This document shows positions 50,694 through 58,454 of a stretch of 64,000 nucleotides of DNA, one piece after another. Position 1 is the first letter of the stretch, and every line of letters begins with the position of its first letter. The notes under the pieces were generated by a model. It saw nothing but the letters and a program-made list of their open reading frames with translations. It had not been told where the DNA came from and searched no databases. Source of the stretch: an uncultured Bacteroidia bacterium. Its GTDB lineage: Bacteria; Bacteroidota; Bacteroidia; Bacteroidales; F082. The stretch is taken from NCBI GenBank assembly GCA_902774295.1, contig CACYHP010000001.1:1240001-1304000 (forward strand). Reading direction: 5' to 3'. The translations under genes and the position numbers were made by a program.

Positions 50694-52136
50694 TTATCTG
50701 CACACTATTGTGAATTCGTGTACAATAGTGTAGTCGTACCTCTCGTCGTATATAGTGGCGTAGGAGTCTCTTTCGCTTTTGTAAGATTTCTTCTCGCCGC
50801 GACGGATGGTGTCGACATGGCTCTTATTGTCGTCGAAATACAGCTTGTCGATTTCGTATGTCAGGCTGTCGTCGGTGATTTCCAGGATTTTTATCAGTGT
50901 CTCATCTGGGTTGAAACGGTAGCCTTGTTTTAGGAGTATGGCGTCGCCGTTTTTGATGTCGCCGACTTTTGTCATCACAAGGAACGAGGCACCCTGGCTG
51001 TAGTCGAAGCCCTGGTCGTATGTGGTGATGACGCAGACAGGAGTTTTGGGCTCCGGCTTGCATCGGAAATTGTCGTAATCCAGATTGTCGTAGTCCCAGT
51101 TGCCTTCTATCACGAGTCCGTCGGCGTAGGTATAGATGCCGTGACCGTGTTTTCTGTTGCCGATAAACTCTCCTTCGTAGAAATCGCCAGTGGCGTATTG
51201 GCATGTGCCTTGTCCGCACAGTCCGCCGTTTTTGAACTCGCCTTCAAAACGGTTTGGCGCGCCGCTGTACTCGCCGTCGTAACTGCTCTTGAGAAGCACG
51301 CCGTGGCCGTTTCTATTGCCTTCGCGGAACTCGCCTGTATATTTTTCTGTGATGGAACTTAAGTGTATGCCAGTCTCGTCGACTTTTGTTGACTTTCCTT
51401 GGCCATGTTCTTTGTTATCGAGCCATTCGCCGACATATTCATAGGAGTGGCGTGCTCCGCCGCCTTTACTGCACTCTGAGTATTTGCCTTTTCCGCAGCG
51501 TTTGCCGTCGCGCCATTCTCCGTAATAGTCACCCCAATAGCCGTTGAGTTTGTATTCCATGTGGCCGTTGCCATGAGGAAGCCCGTCATCATTTAATGTC
51601 CCGGTGTATTTCCCTTCTTCAAAGTCTTTTTCAATGGCATCTTCAGGTATAAGTTCCATTCTGTGCTCCTCATAGAGCCGTGCACATTCTTCATCGCCTT
51701 GTTCCATGCCATGTTTCCAGTATTCCAAAGCCTGATTGACATCCGGTTCGCCAGTGCTTGATTCATAGCCTTGGTATGCCAGCTCTCCGAGATGGGAGAG
51801 GGATTCAATGTCGCCCATGTTAAAAGCCGATGCGAAGTCGATTGTCGCAAGATAAGGCGCATCGTATTCGTTTATGATACCTCTTAAAAAATATCCTCTG
51901 GCGATGTAGTTGGTGTATATCTCTGGCTCGCCGGATTTTTCATACCATTCAAAAGCTTTTTCGAGCCATTCTTTGGCTTTCTTATCATCGTCTTTTTCTT
52001 CATAATAATATGTCGCCAGCGCTACTGCCGAAGGGATGTCTTTATGGTTGGCAGCCAAGGTGAAGTATTTCACAGCTGTTTGCCTGTCTGTATCATACAG
52101 CTCGAAAGCCTGATTGCGGTATTCTGTTGCGTCCAT
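50694..52136 (-). CDS. SEL1/TPR and MORN repeat protein
   Basis: A 480-residue protein. Residues ~1-165 have SEL1/TPR-like units (AVKYFTLAANHKDIPSAVALATYYYEE, quoted in part). Residues ~177-350 hold MORN repeats of the GxGxxxYxxGxxYxGEW kind (YTGTLNDDGLPHGNGHMEY, YEGEFIGNRKHGHGIYTY). The last ~100 residues have no recognised motif. No signal peptide is seen. MORN repeats often bind membranes or proteins. The gene lies 18 bases downstream of the T9SS esterase gene. Confidence 0.85.
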   Translation of the reverse strand: MDATEYRNQAFELYDTDRQTAVKYFTLAANHKDIPSAVALATYYYEEKDDDKKAKEWLEKAFEWYEKSGEPEIYTNYIARGYFLRGIINEYDAPYLATIDFASAFNMGDIESLSHLGELAYQGYESSTGEPDVNQALEYWKHGMEQGDEECARLYEEHRMELIPEDAIEKDFEEGKYTGTLNDDGLPHGNGHMEYKLNGYWGDYYGEWRDGKRCGKGKYSECSKGGGARHSYEYVGEWLDNKEHGQGKSTKVDETGIHLSSITEKYTGEFREGNRNGHGVLLKSSYDGEYSGAPNRFEGEFKNGGLCGQGTCQYATGDFYEGEFIGNRKHGHGIYTYADGLVIEGNWDYDNLDYDNFRCKPEPKTPVCVITTYDQGFDYSQGASFLVMTKVGDIKNGDAILLKQGYRFNPDETLIKILEITDDSLTYEIDKLYFDDNKSHVDTIRRGEKKSYKSERDSYATIYDERYDYTIVHEFTIVCR

Positions 52137-52154
52137 GATGGAAAAAGATAGAAA

Positions 52155-53240
52155 TTATTCCAAGACAATTTTTTCTGTAAAGCCGTTTCCTTTCACAAAA
52201 TAGACTCCATTGTCAATGCCTTGCAAGTCCAAATTTGCGATGCCGGCGTCAAATTGTTTGTGAAGGATTGTATTTCCTTTAATATCAATAACTTCGATGG
52301 TGGTAGGGTAGTCCAACTCAATCTTAATTTGACCATTTGTCGGGTTCGGATAAACGTTAAGACTTCCTGTTGTTGTATTGTTTACTTTATCGTATGAAAG
52401 TTTGCCGGTGAAGAAGTCGTGGATATAGGTTATATAGTCGATATCGTGTTGATTGGCATTGCGATACCAGCTGTGTGTGCCACCGATGACTTTCAAAAAA
52501 CGCAGTTCTTTTGTGCCTGAATAAACGTATTCCACGAACCTCAGACCGTCGTTATGCGTGTCGGGCAGGGTGTCGATTACTGGCTCGTCGGTGCAGCCGT
52601 TGGCGTTTTTCCAGTAGTTGAGGATATCGTCGACGCCGAGTCCGAGATTAGAGCCGAAATACTGGGAATAGCCGTCGTATCCCACAACGACGTCGTTGGT
52701 GCCGTGGATATGCAGCATTCTCACCGGCGCTACTGGAGTCTGGTTAGCCATGGCGAAGGTTATCAGTCCGCTGACAGGTGCTGCGGCGTTGATGCGGTCG
52801 CCGTGCTCGATAGCCATGCGATGTGACATGAAGCCGCCCATCGAGAAGCCTGTGAAGAACACGCTGTCTTGATTTATTGGATATTGCACTGCCAGACTGT
52901 CGAGGAGGGCCATCAGGAAGCCGGAGTCGTCGATGGTGCTGTTCATGAGCGCTGCGTTCCACATGCTGCCACCGCCTTCGTTGATAGCCTGCGGGATGAC
53001 CACCATCCAGTTGTATCTATTGGCAACCTGTTGGAAATTATGCTCGCTGTTGACGTGCGTGATGTTGTCGCCTAAGCCGTGCAGGAAAAACAACACCGGC
53101 AATGATTCATAGTTTTCCGGAGTCTTTACCAGATATTGTCTTTGCATGCCTTGCCATTCGATGGTTTGGATTTGCGCGAAGCAGTTTCCATCGAATAATA
53201 ACGTTAAAACAGCTATTAATAAGAGATTACGAATTTTCAT
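52155..53240 (-). CDS. Secreted LpqC-type esterase with type IX sorting domain
   Basis: A 361-residue exported protein (signal peptide about 1-22). The alpha/beta-hydrolase triad is S133 in GFSMGG, D183 in HGTNDVVV, and H256 in GGTHSWY, as in LpqC/PHB-depolymerase or feruloyl-esterase-like enzymes. The last ~75 residues are a type A type IX secretion sorting domain, with VYPNPTNGQIKIEL and a closing GVYFVKGNGFTEKIVLE. It is expected to be moved across the outer membrane and released or anchored on the surface. Substrate is unknown; plant cell-wall esters are one possibility. Confidence 0.88.
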   Translation of the reverse strand: MKIRNLLLIAVLTLLFDGNCFAQIQTIEWQGMQRQYLVKTPENYESLPVLFFLHGLGDNITHVNSEHNFQQVANRYNWMVVIPQAINEGGGSMWNAALMNSTIDDSGFLMALLDSLAVQYPINQDSVFFTGFSMGGFMSHRMAIEHGDRINAAAPVSGLITFAMANQTPVAPVRMLHIHGTNDVVVGYDGYSQYFGSNLGLGVDDILNYWKNANGCTDEPVIDTLPDTHNDGLRFVEYVYSGTKELRFLKVIGGTHSWYRNANQHDIDYITYIHDFFTGKLSYDKVNNTTTGSLNVYPNPTNGQIKIELDYPTTIEVIDIKGNTILHKQFDAGIANLDLQGIDNGVYFVKGNGFTEKIVLE

Positions 53241-53269
53241 GATGAATTATCAATTTAATTGTTAATGCT

Positions 53270-53602
53270 TTATTCAATAACATCCACGAATCTCACAGTA
53301 AAATCTTCACCGACTTCGACAAATTTAACGCAGAAATCCTCATCCATTTCAACGAATTGCCATTCGCCGCATTGTTGTGGAAACTGAGTCGTTTTAACCT
53401 TAAGGTCTTCACCTATTGGAACCCTTGCCACTTTGAAAGTCTCGCCAAAATCAACAATCTTGACTCTGCCGTAAAGCTTGATTTCCTGTGGGTTATTTTC
53501 TTCGTCATAGACCCAAACACAGCGGTCTTTGTCAAGATGTCCGCTTGGCGTTGTGTTTGTTGCATTTAAAAGGAAAAATAGAACAATCATTAAAATTTTC
53601 AT
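53270..53602 (-). CDS. Small exported repeat protein of unknown function
   Basis: A 110-residue protein with a signal peptide (about 1-16). The mature part is built from four related units of about 14-20 residues: DFGETFKVARV, IGEDLKVKTT, MDEDFCVKFVE and VGEDFTVRFVD. These look like a small beta-sheet with a conserved E-(D/T)-(F/L)-x-V core. I do not recognise the family. The frame is open up to 53641, but a -7 element at 53631-53638 lies inside that extension, so the ATG at 53602, which begins with the signal peptide, is used. Confidence 0.6.
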   Translation of the reverse strand: MKILMIVLFFLLNATNTTPSGHLDKDRCVWVYDEENNPQEIKLYGRVKIVDFGETFKVARVPIGEDLKVKTTQFPQQCGEWQFVEMDEDFCVKFVEVGEDFTVRFVDVIE

Positions 53603-53630
53603 GGTACCAAAGTTTTTAATGTTACGATTG

Positions 53631-53638
53631 CAAAAATA
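53631..53638 (-). promoter_or_regulatory. -7 promoter element (TATTTTTG) for the small repeat-protein gene
   Basis: TATTTTTG on the minus strand, 28 bases upstream of the ATG at 53602. Confidence 0.5.
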
Positions 53639-53650
53639 CAAAGTTTTCTT

Positions 53651-53658
53651 TAAATTTG
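53651..53658 (+). promoter_or_regulatory. -7 promoter element (TAAATTTG) for ogt
   Basis: TAAATTTG, 19 bases upstream of the ATG at 53678, back to back with the minus-strand element at 53631-53638. Confidence 0.5.
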
Positions 53659-53677
53659 CAAATTATTTGAAATTGTC

Positions 53678-54211
53678 ATGAACAAAGACAACATCTTTAT
53701 AAAGGTCATGCATTATCATTTCCCTTGCGGGGAGATGATTCTCGGTTCGTTTGATGGGAAGTTGTGCCTTTGTGACTGGCCGGATGGTAGGCGCCGTACA
53801 TCAACCGATATGCGTTTGCAAAGAATTCTAAAAGCCGAATTTGTTGAGGGCTCTTCAAATGTTATCGAGACGGCGCATCAACAGCTTAATGAATATTTTT
53901 TAAATCAACGTCGAGAGTTTGATATCCCTTTGCTTTTTATCGGAACCGATTTTCAGAAAAAAGTTTGGAATGAATTGCGAAACATTCCTTATGGGAAAAC
54001 TGTTTCCTATGGTGAGCTGGCTCGACGAATAGGTATGCCAAAGGCAGTGCGGGCTGTTGCTAACGCCAACGCTGTCAATGCAATATCAATTATAGCTCCA
54101 TGTCACCGCGTCATCGGCACCGACGGAAACTTGACAGGATATGGCGGTGGTTTGAATAGAAAGAAATTTCTTTTGGAATTGGAGAAGAATTCTTATCTTT
54201 GCAAAAAATAG
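53678..54211 (+). CDS. ogt: Methylated-DNA--protein-cysteine methyltransferase
   Basis: A 177-residue repair protein with the acceptor cysteine C142 in the motif IAPCHRVIG. The DNA-binding helix is seen as GKTVSYGELARRIGMPKAVRAVANA. It removes alkyl groups from O6-guanine and O4-thymine, using itself up in the reaction. Length is typical of Ogt/AdaB types. The promoter of the next gene lies inside its last codons. Confidence 0.94.
   Translation: MNKDNIFIKVMHYHFPCGEMILGSFDGKLCLCDWPDGRRRTSTDMRLQRILKAEFVEGSSNVIETAHQQLNEYFLNQRREFDIPLLFIGTDFQKKVWNELRNIPYGKTVSYGELARRIGMPKAVRAVANANAVNAISIIAPCHRVIGTDGNLTGYGGGLNRKKFLLELEKNSYLCKK
54172..54201 (+). promoter_or_regulatory. Promoter (TTTG, 18 bases, TATCTTTG) for the C_GCAxxG_C_C gene
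   Basis: TTTG at 54172-54175 and TATCTTTG at 54194-54201, all within the 3' end of ogt and 14 bases before the ATG at 54216. Confidence 0.6.
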
Positions 54212-54215
54212 AATT

Positions 54216-54608
54216 ATGGAATCAAGAATTTCTAAAGCGGTTGAGAAGAAAAGCTGCGGTTATAACTGCGCGCAGGCTGTGCTTTGCACTTATTGCGATT
54301 TGGCTGGACTGGATGAGGAGATGGCTCATAACCTCGGGAGCGCGTTTGGTCTCGGGATGGGAAACATGGAAGGCACTTGCGGCGCTATCACTGGAGCCGG
54401 CATGGTTCTGAGTTTGGCGTCTGACGATAGGGTTAAGGCAATCCGCGGGATGAAGCAGATAATGAACAAGTTTCAGCTTCGCAACGGCGCTACGCAATGC
54501 AAGATGCTTAAGGGCGTTGAAACGGGCAAAGTGTTGCGAGACTGCTCCGACTGCGTGGCCGATGCCGCTGGATTTCTTGAAGAGATATTATTTCAGATTG
54601 AAAAATAA
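54216..54608 (+). CDS. C_GCAxxG_C_C family redox-type protein
   Basis: A 130-residue protein with the family cysteine pattern: C14 and C18 in CGYNCAQAVLC, the GTCGAITG stretch, and CSDCVADAA near the C-terminus. Family members are thought to bind a metal or cluster through the conserved cysteines, but the reaction is not known. Length is normal. It lies four bases after ogt but has its own promoter. Confidence 0.85.
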   Translation: MESRISKAVEKKSCGYNCAQAVLCTYCDLAGLDEEMAHNLGSAFGLGMGNMEGTCGAITGAGMVLSLASDDRVKAIRGMKQIMNKFQLRNGATQCKMLKGVETGKVLRDCSDCVADAAGFLEEILFQIEK

Positions 54609-54612
54609 TTAT

Positions 54613-54628
54613 TATCTTTGCAAAGATA
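54613..54628 (+). promoter_or_regulatory. Palindromic -7 element (TATCTTTGCAAAGATA) before the RM gene
   Basis: A perfect 16-base palindrome whose left half is the -7 element TATCTTTG for the restriction-modification gene (ATG at 54657). Its right half gives the same -7 element on the minus strand, pointing into the end of the C_GCAxxG_C_C gene. Confidence 0.7.
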
Positions 54629-54656
54629 TTAAATTGTTTAACAAAAACTAAAAAAT

Positions 54657-57590
54657 ATGAAAAGCGAGAAATTACAAGCTATAGCAGCAGAACAATTCGC
54701 GAACCGATGGGCAGGTCGCGGTTATGAAAAAGGTGATTCACAATCCTTTTGGATGGAATTGTTAACACAAGTGTATGGGGTGGATAATCCGAGCGAATTC
54801 ATTCGTTTTGAAGAACAAGTTAAAGTTGATAACACAAACTTTATTGATGGTCATATTCCATCCACCAGAGTTTTAATTGAACAAAAATCAATAAAGGAAA
54901 ATTTGCGTGCAGCCCGACGTCAAAGCGACGGTTCTCTGCTTACACCATTCCAACAAGCAAAAAAATACGTGGCGAACATGCCTTTATCGCAGCATCCACG
55001 ATGGATTGTTACATGTAATTTTGCTGAGTTCCTAATTTATGATATGGAACAACCTAATGGAGAGCCTGAAAAAATATTCTTGAAAGATTTGGGTAAAGAG
55101 TATTACCGTTTGCGTTTTTTGGTTGATTCAAAGAGCGAGCATGTTACCAAAGAAATGGTGGTTTCATTGAAGGCTGGGGAAATTGTTGGCAAGATTTATG
55201 ACGCTTTGCTGAAACAATATAATGACAATTCTTCGGAGGCTCAACGTTGGTTGAATATTCTTTGTGTTAGAATAGTCTTCTGTTTGTACGCAGAGGATGC
55301 AGGCATTTTTAATCACGATCAATTCCATGATTACCTTGCACATTATGATGCTGAAGATTTACGTAACGCTCTAGAAAAGTTGTTTGAAATCTTAAACCAA
55401 CCACTGGATAAGCGCAGTAAGTATTTAAAAGAAGATTTAAAGTCGTTTCCATATACCAATGGTGGTTTATTTGCAGAGAAGATAGAGATACCTCAGTTTA
55501 CTGAAGAACTGAAACAGATAATTCTTCAAAATGCCAGCTTGGATTTCGATTGGAGTGATATCTCACCTACAATTTTCGGAGCCGTTTTTGAATCGACATT
55601 GAATCCGGAGACACGTCGTAGTGGGGGCATGCATTACACTTCAATTGAAAACATTCATAAGGTAATAGACCCGTTGTTTTTGAACGACTTGCGTAAAGAA
55701 CTTGATATGATTTTGGAGGAGAAAATTGAAAAACAACGTCAGAAAAAACTTGATGAATATCAAAATAAATTGTCACATTTGACATTTCTTGATCCGGCTT
55801 GTGGTAGTGGCAACTTTTTGACAGAAACATATCTATCTTTGCGTCGTCTTGAAAACGAAGTCATACGTGAGAAATATCACAATCAAATGATGATGGGTGA
55901 GTTTCTGAACCCGATCAAGGTTAGTATCCACCAGTTTTATGGTATTGAAATTAATGATTTTGCTGTTACTGTAGCGACAACAGCTTTATGGATTTCAGAA
56001 TCTCAAATGCTGGCAGAGACGGAGAAGATTATTCAGCATGATATCGACTTTTTGCCTTTGAAGAGCTATGCAAATATTAAAGAAGGTAACGCATTGCGAC
56101 TTCCTTGGGATAGATGGGAAAAGGTTGACAAAACACCAACACTTTATGCCAAACGGACTATCATATATCCGAAGACGGAAGAGGAGTCAGGGCCGATGGC
56201 AAGTGAAGCAATGGCGGTTTATGAAACATTAAAGATTCATACCAATAAATATGAAGCCAATCTCGTACCTGAAGAACCAGAGACGTATCATGTAAACTTT
56301 GATTACATCATGGGTAATCCGCCATTTGTAGGATATTCGCTACAAAGTAAGGAGCAGAAAGATGATTTAAAAGAATTGATGATAGGTTTTGGTAACAATA
56401 TTGATTATGTAGCTGGATGGTATTACAAAGCATCTCAACTTGTTCATCACACGAATACAAAATGTGCACTTGTTTCGACCAACTCAATAACACAAGGCGA
56501 GCAAGTGGCAGCAATATGGAAACCAATGATTGAGATATTTGATATCCATTTTGATTTTGCTTACCGCACATTCCGTTGGGATAGTGAAGCTAGCCTAAAG
56601 GCTCATGTACATTGTGTTATAATTGGTTTCAGTTCTAACAATAGCCAAAACAAACAGATATCTACTATATTCGAAGGGAATCGTCAAACTGAAGTTGACA
56701 ACATAAATCAATATCTGCTATCAGCACCTACTGTATTTATCGAGAGTAGAAAAACTCCGATCTGCGATGTTCCTGAAATAACAAAAGGTAGTATACCTGT
56801 AGATGATGGTAATTTAATCATTGAAGCTGATGAATATGATGATTTTATCAACAAAGAACCCAATGCTATAAAATTCATTCATCGCTTTGTTGGAGCACGC
56901 GAATATCTTCACGATTTGCCACGTTATTGTTTGTGGCTTGTGGGAGCTTCGCCAAAAGAAATAAATCAGTTACCGTTAGTTCGTGAGCGTGTGATTAAAA
57001 CTAGAGATTTCCGACTTTCCAGTAACAAAGTCGCTACTCGAAAGTTTGCAGATCTTCCAACAAGATTTATGGAAATTCGACAACCTGCAACGAATTATAT
57101 AATTGTACCCAGTCACTCTTCAGAGAATCGTCGATACATCCCTATGGGATTTATGTCGCCAGACGTTATATGTAGTAATGCAAACTTGATGATTCCAAAC
57201 GCCTCGCTTTACCATTTTGGAATTCTTGAATCTAATGTCCATATGGCTTGGATGAGAGCTATTTGTGGGCGAATCAAGAGTGACTATCGTTATTCCAACG
57301 ATATTGTTTATAACAATTTTCCTTGGCCAATAATAACAGAAGAGAAGAAATCTAAAATAGAGAGAACGGCACAAGCCATTCTTGATGCTCGTGCTATTTA
57401 TACAGATTCATCGCTGGCTGATTTATATGATGAAGTAACAATGCCTTCTGAACTTCGTAAAGCACACCAAGAGAATGACCGAGCCGTGATGCAGGCTTAT
57501 GGATTCCCTGTAAAATCAACATTTACAGAAAGCCAGTGTGTTGCAGAGCTATTTAAAATGTATCAACAATTAGTTGATAAAGCATTATGA
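54657..57590 (+). CDS. MmeI-like type IIL restriction-modification enzyme
   Basis: A 977-residue single-chain enzyme. An N-terminal nuclease site follows the D...ExK pattern with D64, E75 and K77 in FIDGHIPSTRVLIEQKS, close to the D-E-K site of MmeI. A helical linker (about 170-330) leads to the methyltransferase with motif I FLDPACGSGNFL (D379) and motif IV NPPF (N554). The remaining part, from about 700, would be the target-recognition domain. Such enzymes methylate adenine in one strand of the site and cut about 20 bases away. No separate nuclease or specificity subunit is present. Codon use is AT-rich relative to the neighbours, as expected for a mobile defence gene. Confidence 0.85.
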   Translation: MKSEKLQAIAAEQFANRWAGRGYEKGDSQSFWMELLTQVYGVDNPSEFIRFEEQVKVDNTNFIDGHIPSTRVLIEQKSIKENLRAARRQSDGSLLTPFQQAKKYVANMPLSQHPRWIVTCNFAEFLIYDMEQPNGEPEKIFLKDLGKEYYRLRFLVDSKSEHVTKEMVVSLKAGEIVGKIYDALLKQYNDNSSEAQRWLNILCVRIVFCLYAEDAGIFNHDQFHDYLAHYDAEDLRNALEKLFEILNQPLDKRSKYLKEDLKSFPYTNGGLFAEKIEIPQFTEELKQIILQNASLDFDWSDISPTIFGAVFESTLNPETRRSGGMHYTSIENIHKVIDPLFLNDLRKELDMILEEKIEKQRQKKLDEYQNKLSHLTFLDPACGSGNFLTETYLSLRRLENEVIREKYHNQMMMGEFLNPIKVSIHQFYGIEINDFAVTVATTALWISESQMLAETEKIIQHDIDFLPLKSYANIKEGNALRLPWDRWEKVDKTPTLYAKRTIIYPKTEEESGPMASEAMAVYETLKIHTNKYEANLVPEEPETYHVNFDYIMGNPPFVGYSLQSKEQKDDLKELMIGFGNNIDYVAGWYYKASQLVHHTNTKCALVSTNSITQGEQVAAIWKPMIEIFDIHFDFAYRTFRWDSEASLKAHVHCVIIGFSSNNSQNKQISTIFEGNRQTEVDNINQYLLSAPTVFIESRKTPICDVPEITKGSIPVDDGNLIIEADEYDDFINKEPNAIKFIHRFVGAREYLHDLPRYCLWLVGASPKEINQLPLVRERVIKTRDFRLSSNKVATRKFADLPTRFMEIRQPATNYIIVPSHSSENRRYIPMGFMSPDVICSNANLMIPNASLYHFGILESNVHMAWMRAICGRIKSDYRYSNDIVYNNFPWPIITEEKKSKIERTAQAILDARAIYTDSSLADLYDEVTMPSELRKAHQENDRAVMQAYGFPVKSTFTESQCVAELFKMYQQLVDKAL

Positions 57591-57599
57591 TTATAGAAT

Positions 57600-58364
57600 A
57601 TGAAAAAAACTTACTTTGCAAACAATAATGTTTTTCCGGGGAAGAAACTCATGGGAGAAGACAGATATAAGAGATTATATCATTATACTTCTTTTGATTC
57701 TTTTGTAAAAATATGGCTAAACAAAAATCTCCTTTTTTCTCCGATTACTAATGTCAATGATATACAAGAAGCATTCGTATCATCGTCAATTATAGATTCG
57801 AAACAAACAGATCTTGCAATACTGCTTAACAATACCAGGTTGGCTTATAAACAAATAAGTTTTACTATGGATTATGATTCTTATCTTAAAGGATGTATGT
57901 CTCCTATGATGTGGGGATTGTATGCAGATAAACGAAAAGGGGTGTGTATTGAACTAGATTATGATAAGCTGCATTTTGATGATAGTGTTATAAAAGGTAT
58001 TGTAAAATATAAACAGATATTAAAAATGCATCATATTATCAGTCCACGAATTAAAACGGAAAAAGGGATCCAATACTTAATAAGAAAATTGCAAAATGAG
58101 TTATTTTTTACTAAACAGAGTGGTTGGGCTGGTGAAAATGAGTTTAGGGTGTTAAGTAAAGACCATGATTTTTTAATAATAGAAGGAGCAATCAATGCTG
58201 TATATTTAACTTCTTGTTGTAGCAAAGAGTGTTTACTTGTTGAAAAACTGGTTAATGGACAAGTACCTGTAAGGGTGTTTCATTATGATCGAGCATTGAA
58301 TAATATGGCAATACCAGTAATACATGACACCAAAGAATTTAGAAAACGAAATGGAATAGAATAG
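57600..58364 (+). CDS. DUF2971 protein
   Basis: A 254-residue protein with the DUF2971 opening YHYTSFDSFVKIWLNKNLLFS and the later GVCIELDYDKL and GENEFRVL segments. The function of the family is unknown, though members occur often in mobile and defence-related regions. It starts nine bases after the MmeI-like gene and is equally AT-rich, so it probably arrived with it. No signal peptide or catalytic site can be assigned. Confidence 0.75.
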   Translation: MKKTYFANNNVFPGKKLMGEDRYKRLYHYTSFDSFVKIWLNKNLLFSPITNVNDIQEAFVSSSIIDSKQTDLAILLNNTRLAYKQISFTMDYDSYLKGCMSPMMWGLYADKRKGVCIELDYDKLHFDDSVIKGIVKYKQILKMHHIISPRIKTEKGIQYLIRKLQNELFFTKQSGWAGENEFRVLSKDHDFLIIEGAINAVYLTSCCSKECLLVEKLVNGQVPVRVFHYDRALNNMAIPVIHDTKEFRKRNGIE

Positions 58365-58454
58365 TTATATAATATTTGTTGGTCATTTGTTTTTATTTAT
58401 GTAAAAGATCGTCACATAAAGAATATACAAGATTTATATAGAAATAGTTTTATC

